This document shows positions 1 through 6,743 of a stretch of DNA of 13,607 nucleotides, one piece after another. Below the pieces are notes generated by a model that saw only the letters and a list, made by a program, of their open reading frames with translations, was not told the origin of the DNA and did no database searches. Source of the stretch: an uncultured Lachnospiraceae bacterium (GTDB lineage: Bacteria > Bacillota > Clostridia > Lachnospirales > Lachnospiraceae); assembly GCA_944376975.1 (NCBI GenBank), contig CALWEE010000020.1:1-13607 (forward strand), given 5' to 3'. The stretch's first letter is position 1, and the number at the start of each line of letters is the position of its first letter. The position numbers and the translations under genes were made by a program.

Positions 1-321
1 CTGCTCATGAATATGCTGGACAACGCGCTTGAAGCCGCCGCCAAAGTCGGCGAAGGGCAAAAAAAATATGTCCGCGTCCAGATGAAAGTCAACGGAACCT
101 ACCTTGCCATCCGCTGCGAAAACGCGTATAACGGAGAAATACGAACAAGCGGGGACGGCGAACTGCTGACGACAAAAACCGACCGGTCGGTCCACGGTTT
201 TGGATGCCGTCAGATTCGGCAGATCGCGGAAAAATATGAAAGCCGCCTTCTGTTTTCCTTTGAGGATCCGCATGTTTTCATTGTCGAGACCGCGCTTCAT
301 ATACCGGAAAACACCCATTAA
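1..321 (+). CDS. GHKL sensor histidine kinase, C-terminal part (5' end outside window)
   Basis: This is the ATP-binding end of a membrane sensor kinase that would phosphorylate a response regulator. The frame is open from base 1, so the gene starts before the window and only about 106 residues are seen. The N-box is visible at the very start (LLMNMLDNALEAA, with the Mg-ATP-binding Asn) and a G-box-like stretch follows (HGFGCRQIRQIAEKY near residues 65-80). This pattern, with its short lid, is typical of the GHKL/HATPase_c_5 kinases (AgrC, LytS and relatives) that partner LytTR regulators. A LytTR regulator lies directly downstream but on the opposite strand, so the two are convergent and not in one operon. 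The input domain and signal cannot be judged. Family assignment is firm; the partnership is inferred from proximity. Confidence 0.85.
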   Translation: MLMNMLDNALEAAAKVGEGQKKYVRVQMKVNGTYLAIRCENAYNGEIRTSGDGELLTTKTDRSVHGFGCRQIRQIAEKYESRLLFSFEDPHVFIVETALHIPENTH

Positions 322-324
322 AAT

Positions 325-349
325 ACCCCGGCGGTCCGCCCGCCGGGGT
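325..349. terminator. Bidirectional terminator hairpin between convergent kinase and regulator genes
   Basis: A perfect 10-bp GC-rich stem (accccggcgg at 325-334, ccgccggggt at 340-349) closes a 5-base loop. On the minus strand it is followed by ATTTTAAT, a usable U-tract for the regulator transcript. On the plus strand only a weak TTGTCGTT follows. It lies 4 bp after the kinase stop and 5 bp beyond the regulator stop, as expected for a shared terminator. Confidence 0.8.
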
Positions 350-354
350 TGTCG

Positions 355-1074
355 TTACCTGTTGATATACGATATGAAAGCCTTCTGACAGCTGTCGTGA
401 TACTTACGGCTTATAGGCAGCGTACGCTCGCCGTCGTCCATCTTAAAGGCCTGTCCGGTACATTCCCGGACGTGGAAAAGATTGACGATGCAGCTGTTAT
501 GGCACCGTATGAACTGATCTTTCGGGAGCATCTGTTCCATACGGTTCAGGCCCGCCGGAAATCGGACGCTGCCGCTTTCCAGTATGATATGCGCGCCATG
601 GTTCCCGTCCGGCTCACATAAAGGATCTTTCGAACATCCAGCCGCACTTTCTTCCGTCCCTGCTCAAGGAGCACCGTCCGGGGACGCCGGTTTTTCTTCC
701 AGTCCTCCATGATCGCCCATTTCAGTTCGTCCCAGTCCAGCGGCTTCAGCAAAAAATCCACCGGACGCGCCTTATAGCCATGGAGCGCGTACGCCTCGTA
801 CCCAGTGATAAAAAGAATACCCAGGGCGTCATCCCGTGCCCGCGCCTCTCTGGCCAGCTGAAGGCCGCTTTTGCCTTCCAGCTCGATATCCAGTACCAGC
901 AGATCGAAGGGGCGGCGCTGACTGTAAAGGACTTCCTCCAACGCCTCCGCACTTGAAAATGAAGCGATCGCGTGGGGGGATCTTTTCTTCTGTCAGGATG
1001 CTGCCGCAGGCGCGGCAGATCTCATCCCGTACGATCTTATCGTCTTCGCAGACGGCTAACCGATATTCTGGCAT
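355..1074 (-). pseudogene. LytTR-family response regulator disrupted by two frameshifts
   Basis: Three overlapping reading frames join into one normal 239-residue LytTR response regulator. Residues 1-33 begin MPEYRLAVCEDD, the receiver's acidic pocket. A run of six G at 974-979 then shifts the frame; with five G the reading continues KIPHAIASFSSAEALEEV. The receiver carries the phospho-acceptor Asp near residue 62 (LLVLDIELEG) and the conserved Lys near 110 (DFLLKPL). A second break near 614-615 needs one added base, after which the LytTR DNA-binding domain continues (EPDGNHGAHIILESG, then FIRCHNSCIVNLFHV) to a TAA stop. The two shifts cancel, so total length fits an intact gene. The start is chosen because GAGAGGGG lies about 8 bases upstream. 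The gene sits 28 bp after the recombinase gene on the same strand. It may be a true pseudogene or an assembly/sequencing error. Confidence 0.85.
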
Positions 1075-1102
1075 AGGTTCGTTCCCCTCTCGCATACCCT
1101 TC

Positions 1103-1987
1103 TCAGGCTCTCGGATGGGCTTTGGCATACACGTCTTTGATACGTTCACTGTTCATTCTGGCATATATCTGCGTCGTCGATATGTCGGAATGCCCAAGCA
1201 TCTCCTGTACCGACCGGAGATCGGCGCCATTTTCCACCAGATGGGCGGCAAAAGAATGGCGGAGGGTATAGGGCGTGATATCTGTCCCTATACCGGCCCG
1301 TTTGGCATACTGTTTCAAAAGTTTCCAAAGTCCCTGACGGCTCAGCGATGTCCCATTGCAGTTGACGAACAGCGCTTTTTCGTCGGCCCGGCTGATCATG
1401 GCCGGGCGGGCGTTCCTCACATAGTCTTTTAACGCCTCCTGCGCCGCGCCGCCGCAGGGTATCATGCGTTCCCTGCCGTTGTCGTCACAGCGTATATAGC
1501 CGGCGGACAGGTTCAGATCGTCCACTTTAAGATCGACCAGTTCGCTCACGCGCATGCCGGTGGCGTATAACAATTCCAGCATGGCCCTGTCCCGTACCGC
1601 TTTATTGGAGTTTCCCGACGGCTGGCCTAAAAGGAGAGAAACTTCTTCCCCAGTCAGCACTTCCGGCACTTTCTTTTCGACCTTGGGCGCTTTAAAGCCC
1701 ATGGCCGGATTCTCTTTCATAAGGCCCTTCCGGCACAGATAAGCGAAAAAGGTCTTCAGCACCGCCAGATTCCTTGAAATGGTAGATGGGGCGAAATGGG
1801 ATGTCTCCATGCTGATCAGATAGGAATTCAGATTCGTCACGGTCACCTGAAGGATGTTCCGGATCTGATGCTTTTCCATATAGCCGCAGAACTTTTTCAA
1901 ATCCCTTCTGTAAGACAGGATGGTATTCTCGGAAGACTTTTTCACTTCCCGCAGATAAATGATAAATTGATCAACTTCCTCGTACAT
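1103..1987 (-). CDS. xerD: Tyrosine site-specific recombinase, XerD-like
   Basis: A 294-residue tyrosine recombinase, the usual length for XerC/XerD, which resolve chromosome dimers at dif together with FtsK. It has an N-terminal SAM-like core-binding domain (about 1-90) and a catalytic domain (about 108-290). Visible catalytic residues are Arg146 (ATGMRVSEL), Arg243 (TPYTLRHSF), His266 (MLGHSD) and the nucleophile Tyr275 (TTQIYARM). The protein ends in HPRA, like E. coli XerD. Two usual residues differ: the HxxR His is Tyr240, and the beta-hairpin Lys position reads CDDNGRER, apparently Asp. The start is the ATG with GGGAG about 8 bases upstream; a longer frame would begin at or before the predicted transcription start. 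Order nudF–spoIIM–xerD matches B. subtilis, supporting a housekeeping XerD over a mobile-element integrase. Orthology is likely but not proven. Confidence 0.85.
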   Translation of the reverse strand: MYEEVDQFIIYLREVKKSSENTILSYRRDLKKFCGYMEKHQIRNILQVTVTNLNSYLISMETSHFAPSTISRNLAVLKTFFAYLCRKGLMKENPAMGFKAPKVEKKVPEVLTGEEVSLLLGQPSGNSNKAVRDRAMLELLYATGMRVSELVDLKVDDLNLSAGYIRCDDNGRERMIPCGGAAQEALKDYVRNARPAMISRADEKALFVNCNGTSLSRQGLWKLLKQYAKRAGIGTDITPYTLRHSFAAHLVENGADLRSVQEMLGHSDISTTQIYARMNSERIKDVYAKAHPRA

Positions 1988-2019
1988 TCCATTCTCCCTC
2001 ATTCGTATGATATCCTGTC

Positions 2020-2037
2020 CCACAAAGTGTGGCACTT
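2020..2037. repeat. Two overlapping small inverted repeats at the xerD transcription start
   Basis: CCACA-AAG-TGTGG (2020-2032) and AAGTG-TGG-CACTT (2025-2037) overlap right where the xerD transcript would begin. They could form a 5' hairpin or an operator, or be chance. No regulator is assigned. Confidence 0.35.
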
Positions 2038-2040
2038 TAT

Positions 2041-2069
2041 ATTATAAGCATATCTTTACGAAAAATCAA
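2041..2069 (-). promoter_or_regulatory. Predicted sigma-A promoter for xerD
   Basis: On the minus strand a -35 TTGATT (2069-2064) and a perfect -10 TATAAT (2046-2041) are separated by 17 bp. Transcription should start near 2034, about 47 bp before the chosen xerD ATG. The region 1988-2169 otherwise shows no gene and no clear terminator for spoIIM. Confidence 0.7.
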
Positions 2070-2169
2070 ATGGAAAAATCGCCGCAATCCCGCATAAAAT
2101 CAGGCTTTTTCGGCATTTCTACCACATCCGGCCGATAAAGGGGCCCTCGCTACCATATATAGTTATCCG

Positions 2170-2724
2170 CTATGAAAAAATTTTTATCACCGCCGCCAGT
2201 ATCCGCGGATTGACATAGGCTTCCAGAAGGCAGCCGGCCAGAAAAAGCAGGCATGCCGCCAGCGTTTTTCTTTTGTCCACAGGCCGTAGCTCGCCCATCT
2301 GCCGGTCCGCGAAACGGATGATCCGGTCCATCAGCGGTATGTAGATCAGATACTGGGGAAACATATAGGCGGCCATGAAAAGGATGCTCCTCATGCCGTA
2401 GGCGACGCTGAGCATCGACAGGGTATAGCCGAAAGACATCCCGAATGTGAAGACGACCAGATAGAGCAGGTAATAACTGCCCATCAGCCGTATGAGCGCC
2501 GCCAGGACGAGCGCCGGAACAAGCCGGCATATCCCGATCTGGATGAGCAGGTCCGGCCCGGACACGTCCTGTCCCGCAAACCACCTGTGGACGCTTAAAA
2601 GCCGCTCCTCCAAAGACATGCCTCCCATATACATGGCCACGTTCAACAGTACCGTTCCGGCGATCACGCCGGCGATCAGGAAGAAAAGCCATCTGCCTCG
2701 GCAAAAACGATGTATACAGACCAT
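2170..2724 (-). CDS. spoIIM: Stage II sporulation protein M (SpoIIM/DUF95 family)
   Basis: A 184-residue integral membrane protein. In B. subtilis SpoIIM acts with the peptidoglycan hydrolases SpoIID and SpoIIP in septal thinning and engulfment. Five hydrophobic segments can be seen (about residues 11-33, 59-81, 85-108, 113-131 and 154-168). Family hallmarks are FPQYLIYIP in the fourth segment, comparable to the FPQN-LLIP stretch of B. subtilis SpoIIM, and the C-terminal LLEAYVNP. It is about 30 residues shorter than the B. subtilis protein, mainly at the N-terminus. The start is uncertain: GGGAG touches the only in-frame ATG with no spacing, and an in-frame stop lies not far upstream. It follows nudF by 44 bp. 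The family call rests on topology, these motifs and synteny with nudF and xerD. Confidence 0.78.
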   Translation of the reverse strand: MVCIHRFCRGRWLFFLIAGVIAGTVLLNVAMYMGGMSLEERLLSVHRWFAGQDVSGPDLLIQIGICRLVPALVLAALIRLMGSYYLLYLVVFTFGMSFGYTLSMLSVAYGMRSILFMAAYMFPQYLIYIPLMDRIIRFADRQMGELRPVDKRKTLAACLLFLAGCLLEAYVNPRILAAVIKIFS

Positions 2725-2768
2725 CTCCCGTTTTTTATATATCCTATGACGGCCTGTCTGGGATTATG

Positions 2769-3323
2769 TTATCGTCCGTATTTGCGTCCATAGGCCAGAA
2801 GGGCGCTCACCGTCTTGCCGTCTTTGATCCTTCCGTCCAGGATCATTTCCACCAGCTTTTCATACGGGTAAACTTCCACTTCCAGATACTCGTCCTCATC
2901 CAGGTTCTGAGCGGACTTTTCCAGATGATCCGCCACGTAGATGCTGATCTTTTCATCGCAGAAAGCCACCGTGGTATATATGTCGATAAGATGTTCCAGA
3001 TGGCTGCTTTTACAGCCGGTCTCCTCCTCCAGTTCCCTCGCCGCGCACAGCTTCGGGTCTTCCGACGGGCTGTCCAGGCTTCCGGCAGGTATCTCCAGGT
3101 CAAAGTCTTCCAGCGGGTTCCGATACTGGCGCACCATGATGATGTTGCCGTTTCCCGTGACCGGGATCACGGCGGCCGCGCCTTTATGGCTGACCAGGTC
3201 CCATTCCGCGGTATGACCGTTGGGCACCTGCATGGTGTCTTTGTAGAAATCCACCAGCGCCCCTTTGTGGATCAATTCCCGCTTGATCCGGCGATAGCGT
3301 TTCCCTTCGTCGTTTTTGTACAT
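2769..3323 (-). CDS. nudF: NUDIX hydrolase, ADP-ribose pyrophosphatase type
   Basis: A 184-residue cytosolic NUDIX enzyme expected to hydrolyse ADP-ribose to AMP and ribose-5-phosphate. The NUDIX box is at residues 81-104 and contains RELEEETG with the metal-binding glutamates; it is preceded by IPAG, as in ADP-ribose pyrophosphatases. The segment between the first Gly and first Glu of the box is one residue longer than the classical G-x5-E spacing. IIMVRQYRNP just upstream is also typical of this subfamily. The ATG is selected because GGGAGGG lies about 8 bases before it. A longer frame starting at the yebC stop would run through two hairpins and is unlikely. nudF and spoIIM are 44 bp apart and probably co-transcribed. 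Substrate is inferred from family. Confidence 0.85.
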   Translation of the reverse strand: MYKNDEGKRYRRIKRELIHKGALVDFYKDTMQVPNGHTAEWDLVSHKGAAAVIPVTGNGNIIMVRQYRNPLEDFDLEIPAGSLDSPSEDPKLCAARELEEETGCKSSHLEHLIDIYTTVAFCDEKISIYVADHLEKSAQNLDEDEYLEVEVYPYEKLVEMILDGRIKDGKTVSALLAYGRKYGR

Positions 3324-3349
3324 CGCGTTTCCCTCCCGTTCATTTAAAG

Positions 3350-3385
3350 AAAAAGGAATGGTCCGAAAGCAGATCATTCCTTTTT
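3350..3385 (-). terminator. Intrinsic terminator after yebC
   Basis: An 11-bp stem (aaaaaggaatg 3350-3360, cattccttttt 3375-3385) encloses a 14-base loop and, on the minus strand, ends in TTTTTCTTT. It lies between yebC and nudF, only about 13 bp before the nudF ribosome binding site, so it could also act as an attenuator in the nudF leader. Its A/T arms make it potentially bidirectional. Confidence 0.75.
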
Positions 3386-3401
3386 TCGCATGCTTATCCT
3401 C

Positions 3402-3422
3402 AAGACGGCGTCCTGCCGTCTT
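3402..3422. repeat. GC-rich inverted repeat directly after yebC
   Basis: AAGACGGC (3402-3409) and GCCGTCTT (3415-3422) form a perfect 8-bp stem with a 5-base loop, starting 5 bp past the yebC stop. No U-tract follows. It may protect the yebC mRNA 3' end or assist the stronger terminator 20 bp further on. Confidence 0.5.
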
Positions 3423-3427
3423 CGGGA

Positions 3428-4156
3428 TCATTCATCCCAGTTGTGCCATACGTTCTGGACGTCGTCATCCTCATCTAAAAGATCCAGGATGCGGTTCATC
3501 TTCCGTATGTCTTCTTCATTATCCAGCGTGACCCATGTCTGAGGGATCATGGTCACTTCGGCGGAAGCCATGGGGACGCCTTCTTTTTCCAGCGCTTCTC
3601 TCACCGCGCTGAACTCGTCCGGATCCGTGGTGATCTCATAGCTGTCCTCTTCTTCCGAGAAATCTTCCGCTCCCGCGTCCAGGGCCAGCATCATGAATTC
3701 GTCCGGATCGGTGTCGTATTCTTCTTTATCGACAACGATCAGACCTTTTTTGTCAAACATGAACGACACGCAGCCCATGGTACCGACCGAACCGCCGCCT
3801 TTCGTGAACGCGTTGCGCACGTTGGAGGACGTCCGGTTCCGGTTATCGGTCAGCCCTTCCACGATGATGGCCGTGCCGTTGGGGCCGTAGCCTTCATAGG
3901 TAACCGTCTCGTAATTGACGGAGCCCATATCGCCGGCCGCCTTTTTGATCCCCCGTTCAATGGTATCGTTGGGCATATTATTGGATTTGGCTTTCGCGAT
4001 CACGTCTCTTAAACGACTGTTATTGGCCGGATCCGGTCCGCCCTCCTTGACGGCGACGGCGATCTCGCGGCCGATGATGGTAAAGATCTTACCTTTGGCG
4101 GCGTCGTTTTTCTCTTTTTTATGCTTTATGTTCGCGAACTTTGAATGTCCTGACAT
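3428..4156 (-). CDS. yebC: YebC/PmpR family regulatory or translation factor
   Basis: A 242-residue protein covering the full YebC/TACO1 family length. The N-terminus [22 protein letters not shown] is the family signature; [20 protein letters not shown] and the [13 protein letters not shown] motif follow. Members were described as DNA-binding transcriptional regulators (PmpR), and some have been reported to relieve ribosome stalling; the sequence cannot say which role applies here. The start has a strong GAAGGAG about 7 bases upstream. It has its own promoter just behind the corC-like gene and a terminator after it, so it is probably mainly a single-gene unit. No oddities were seen in the protein. 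Confidence 0.95.
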   Translation of the reverse strand: MSGHSKFANIKHKKEKNDAAKGKIFTIIGREIAVAVKEGGPDPANNSRLRDVIAKAKSNNMPNDTIERGIKKAAGDMGSVNYETVTYEGYGPNGTAIIVEGLTDNRNRTSSNVRNAFTKGGGSVGTMGCVSFMFDKKGLIVVDKEEYDTDPDEFMMLALDAGAEDFSEEEDSYEITTDPDEFSAVREALEKEGVPMASAEVTMIPQTWVTLDNEEDIRKMNRILDLLDEDDDVQNVWHNWDE

Positions 4157-4221
4157 ACTAACACTCCTTCATATATTGTTCTTTTGTCCTCTGTTCAGGC
4201 AAAAAATCTGCCCAACGCTAT

Positions 4222-4250
4222 ATTTTACCAGATGATCCGCCGTCTTTCAA
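4222..4250 (-). promoter_or_regulatory. Predicted sigma-A promoter for yebC
   Basis: On the minus strand, -35 TTGAAA (4250-4245) and -10 TAAAAT (4227-4222) are separated by exactly 17 bp. It begins 3 bp after the corC-like stop codon and would give a leader of roughly 60 bases before the yebC ATG. I see no clear terminator between the corC-like gene and this promoter. Confidence 0.7.
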
Positions 4251-4253
4251 GCT

Positions 4254-5105
4254 TTATTCCGCTCCGCCCCGGGGCGTCCGGTAAACTTTCACCGTCTGGA
4301 TCACGTTTTCGTCCACATCCATGACTTTAAAGATCCAGCCTTTGTATTCAATGCTGGCTTCTTCGCCTTCTTTCGGGATATGTTCCAGTTTGTCGGTCAT
4401 AAAGCCGTTCAGCGTGTCGAAATCGCCCTCAAACTCGATGCCCAGCGCGTTTTCGATCTCTTCCAGTTCCGCGAGGCCCTGGATCAGGTATTCATGGCCG
4501 CCCAGATCCTGGATCACCTGTTCCTTCACATCGTATTCATCCAGGATATTGCCCACGATCTCCTCGAGGATATCTTCAAGGGAGATCACGCCGGCTGTCT
4601 GGCCATATTCGTCGATGACCACCGCCAGATGGATCTTTTTATTTTTCATTTCCCGGAAAAGATGGCTGATATTCTGCGTTTCGGGTACAAAATAGGGTTT
4701 GTTCATGATCTCTTTGACCTTCAGGTCCGACCGGCCGTCCAGGAGTACCTGGAGCACGTCCCTTATATGTAACACTCCGACCACGTTGTCCATGTCTTTT
4801 TCATAGACCGGGTACCGGGAATAGGGCTGGCCCACCATCTCCAGAGCCGCTTCTTTCACGGCCATGTCCTGGTCCAGCGCGATGATGTTCTTCCGGTGGG
4901 TCATGACATCATCGGCCATCTTATCGTCAAACTCCATGATGTTGTGGATCATCTCCGCTTCCTGGGCGTCTATGACGCCCTGCTCGTGGCCCTCACTGAC
5001 CATCTGGATGATCTCTTCTTCCACTTTTTCTTCGCTGCCCTCTTTCTGGGGCTTTGTCCTTAAAAATCTGTTCAGCGCGTTCTTGATGGGATTGCCATCG
5101 TCCAT
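4254..5105 (-). CDS. CorC/TlyC-type CBS-pair protein (soluble hemolysin-family form)
   Basis: A 283-residue protein of the CorC/HlyC family, close to E. coli CorC in length. It lacks the N-terminal membrane DUF21/CNNM domain of longer relatives, so it should be cytosolic or peripheral. In order: an acidic N-terminal linker (1-65), two CBS motifs (about 68-125 and 132-190, including VMTHRKNIIALD, YSRYPVY, VIDEYGQTAGVISLEDILEEIVG), and a C-terminal CorC/transporter-associated domain (about 205-280). CBS pairs usually bind adenine nucleotides; CorC proteins are linked to magnesium/cobalt efflux, and the hemolysin name is historical. The ATG has AAGGAAG upstream. The gene begins 23 bp after mazF and is probably read from the rex operon. 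The exact role is not known from sequence. Confidence 0.9.
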   Translation of the reverse strand: MDDGNPIKNALNRFLRTKPQKEGSEEKVEEEIIQMVSEGHEQGVIDAQEAEMIHNIMEFDDKMADDVMTHRKNIIALDQDMAVKEAALEMVGQPYSRYPVYEKDMDNVVGVLHIRDVLQVLLDGRSDLKVKEIMNKPYFVPETQNISHLFREMKNKKIHLAVVIDEYGQTAGVISLEDILEEIVGNILDEYDVKEQVIQDLGGHEYLIQGLAELEEIENALGIEFEGDFDTLNGFMTDKLEHIPKEGEEASIEYKGWIFKVMDVDENVIQTVKVYRTPRGGAE

Positions 5106-5128
5106 ACGTTTTCTTACTTCCTTTCGTG

Positions 5129-5476
5129 TTATGTATTTATTTCAAGGCTTATTGCCAAAGCCTTATCTACTCTTTTCAGCACGTCCTGATCCAGATGGCA
5201 TACCTTTTCTTTCAGACGTTTTTTGTCTATGGTACGCACCTGTTCCAGAAGCACCACCGAATCTTTGATCAACTGATATTTGGACGCGCTCAGCTCCACA
5301 TGGGTCGGGAGCTTCGCTTTGTTCATGCGGGACGTGATCGCCGCGCAGATCACGGTCGGACTGTGCTTGTTGCCCGTATCGTTCTGTATGATGAGGACAG
5401 GCCGCACGCCGCCCTGCTCGGATCCCACTACCGGCCGAAGGTCGGCATAAAATATATCTCCCCGTTTGATGATCAC
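5129..5476 (-). CDS. mazF: MazF/EndoA-type endoribonuclease toxin
   Basis: A 115-residue single-domain PemK/MazF protein, an mRNA-cleaving ribonuclease. It closely follows B. subtilis EndoA (NdoA), which cuts at [15 protein letters not shown] at the start, [16 protein letters not shown] (Arg25), AAITSR (Thr48), KLPTHVEL, and the RTIDKKRL stretch. Arg25 and Thr48 match the known active-site residues. I place the start at the second GTG, 8 bases after AGGAG, giving MIIKRGD as in B. subtilis; the GTG three codons earlier lies only one base from that AGGAG. No mazE/endoAI antitoxin frame precedes it: only 84 bp separate it from alr, and that gap is filled by an inverted repeat covering the ribosome binding site. 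It is the fifth gene of the rex cluster. Identity is firm; regulation without a linked antitoxin is open. Confidence 0.95.
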   Translation of the reverse strand: MIIKRGDIFYADLRPVVGSEQGGVRPVLIIQNDTGNKHSPTVICAAITSRMNKAKLPTHVELSASKYQLIKDSVVLLEQVRTIDKKRLKEKVCHLDQDVLKRVDKALAISLEINT

Positions 5477-5488
5477 ACATTTCACACT

Positions 5489-5542
5489 CCTGATAAATCT
5501 TTAAGATGATTATTCCCACTTATCTTAAGTATATTCATCAGG
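5489..5542 (-). promoter_or_regulatory. Long imperfect inverted repeat covering the mazF ribosome binding site
   Basis: Read on the minus strand, CCTGATGAATAT then ACTTAAGAT (5542-5522) can pair with ATCTTAAAGATTTATCAGG (5507-5489). This gives about 18 pairs with one mismatch, one G-U and a 2-base bulge, around a 14-base loop. The last paired bases AGG are the beginning of the AGGAG Shine-Dalgarno of mazF. No U-tract follows, so it is not a standard terminator. It could mask the ribosome binding site in RNA, or be a protein operator in DNA. The repeat is seen directly; function is inferred. Confidence 0.6.
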
Positions 5543-5560
5543 AACTGCGTTTACATTCCT

Positions 5561-6742
5561 CTAGTCGATCAGATAATTCACCACTTTTACCGGCTTCCCG
5601 TTTTCCATATATACCCTTGGCACTCTCCGCCCCACATCACAGACGAACTCGTAGTTGAACGATCCCGCCATCCCGGAGATCGTCTCCGCGGATATCTCCT
5701 GGCCGCCGCACGCGCCCATAAGGCATACCGGATCCTGTTCCTTCACCTGATCGAGGCCCGTTATATCCACCATCATCTGATCCATGCAGACCCGCCCGAG
5801 GATCGGCGCTTTCTGTCCGTTTATGAGCACATAACCTTTGTTGGAAAGGCTTCTCGGATAACCGTCGCCATAACCTACCGGTATCGTCGCGACCCGGGTC
5901 CTGCCGGAAGTGACATAGGTGGCGCCGTAGCTGACGCCCACGCCTGCCGGAAGTTCCTTTATGTAGGCCACGTGGCTCCACAGCGACATGACCGGATAGA
6001 GGGCCATCTTTGCCGGATCCACTTCATCCGACGGGTACAGACCGTACTGGATGATCCCGGCCCGGACCATATCCATCTGGACGTCCGGCCGCTCCATGAT
6101 GGAGGCGCTGTTGGCGCAATGGCGCAGTTCGGGATGGACGCCCCGTTCTTCCATGGCTTTGAGCATATCGGAAAAAACGCGGATCTGCCTTTCCATATGG
6201 GTCTTGTCCGCCATATCCGCGCAGGCGAAATGGGTAAATACGCCCTGGACGCGCAGATGGGACAGGTGGCTGATCGCCTCGATCGCGTCCAGCGAATCTT
6301 TGTCGGGCAGGAAACCGATCCGGCTCATGCCCGTATCGAGAGCGATATGTATATCCGCCCGTATACCGGCCCTTTTCGCCGCCTCGTTATAGTCCCGCGC
6401 CATGCGGAGCGTAAATATGGTCGGTACGATCCGGTTCTCGATCATTGTATCATATTGTTCTTTACATGTATATCCCAGAACAAGTATCGGCAGATCGATG
6501 CCCGCCTTGCGCAGCTCGATCCCTTCATCGGCCGCGGCCACCGCGAACCAGTCCGCCCCTTCTTCTTCCATGACCCGGGCGGCAGTGACCGCTCCGTGGC
6601 CGTAAGCGTCGGTTTTGATAACGCACATCAGTTTCACTCTGTCTGCCAGCCTGTTCCGGATATTCCTTAAATTCCGGCGCAGCGCGTCCAGATCGATACA
6701 GGCGCAGATGCGGTACAGACTGCCTTCTTCTCTCTGAATCAT
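5561..6742 (-). CDS. alr: Alanine racemase
   Basis: A 393-residue PLP-dependent fold-III racemase making D-alanine from L-alanine for peptidoglycan. The PLP-binding lysine is Lys43 in VIKTDAYGHGA, and the opposing catalytic base is Tyr272 in GVSYGATY. Other conserved blocks are HIALDTGMSRIG, VFTHFACAD, HCANSAS, VRAGIIQYGLYP, VGYGDGYPR and GRVCMDQMMVD. Length and domain order (TIM barrel then beta domain) are normal. The ATG lies 1 bp after the nnr stop, with GAGGAAGG upstream, so translation is probably coupled. In B. subtilis alr also follows acpS and precedes the endoA toxin locus. No anomalies. Confidence 0.97.
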   Translation of the reverse strand: MIQREEGSLYRICACIDLDALRRNLRNIRNRLADRVKLMCVIKTDAYGHGAVTAARVMEEEGADWFAVAAADEGIELRKAGIDLPILVLGYTCKEQYDTMIENRIVPTIFTLRMARDYNEAAKRAGIRADIHIALDTGMSRIGFLPDKDSLDAIEAISHLSHLRVQGVFTHFACADMADKTHMERQIRVFSDMLKAMEERGVHPELRHCANSASIMERPDVQMDMVRAGIIQYGLYPSDEVDPAKMALYPVMSLWSHVAYIKELPAGVGVSYGATYVTSGRTRVATIPVGYGDGYPRSLSNKGYVLINGQKAPILGRVCMDQMMVDITGLDQVKEQDPVCLMGACGGQEISAETISGMAGSFNYEFVCDVGRRVPRVYMENGKPVKVVNYLID

Positions 6743-6743
6743 A

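Noticed and set aside
974..979. Programmed frameshifting in the response regulator at the six-G run
   Set aside because: A second, unrelated frameshift downstream would still block the product, so recent mutation or sequence error is simpler.
2150..2704. A 184-codon open frame on the minus strand overlapping spoIIM almost entirely
   Set aside because: Its translation is Arg/Gly/Pro-rich with no membrane segments or motifs, while the overlapping frame encodes a recognisable SpoIIM.
2725..2800. A sigma-E type promoter in front of spoIIM
   Set aside because: CATA-like boxes occur, but no pair has the right sequence and spacing.
3324..3431. N-terminal extension of nudF starting at an ATGA overlap with the yebC stop
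   Set aside because: The extra 36 codons run through two hairpins including a terminator, and the internal ATG has a far better ribosome binding site (GGGAGGG).
4196..4213. GGCA/TGCC pairing in the yebC leader as a terminator for the corC-like gene
   Set aside because: The stem is only about 4-5 bp with the T-run inside the loop, not after the stem.
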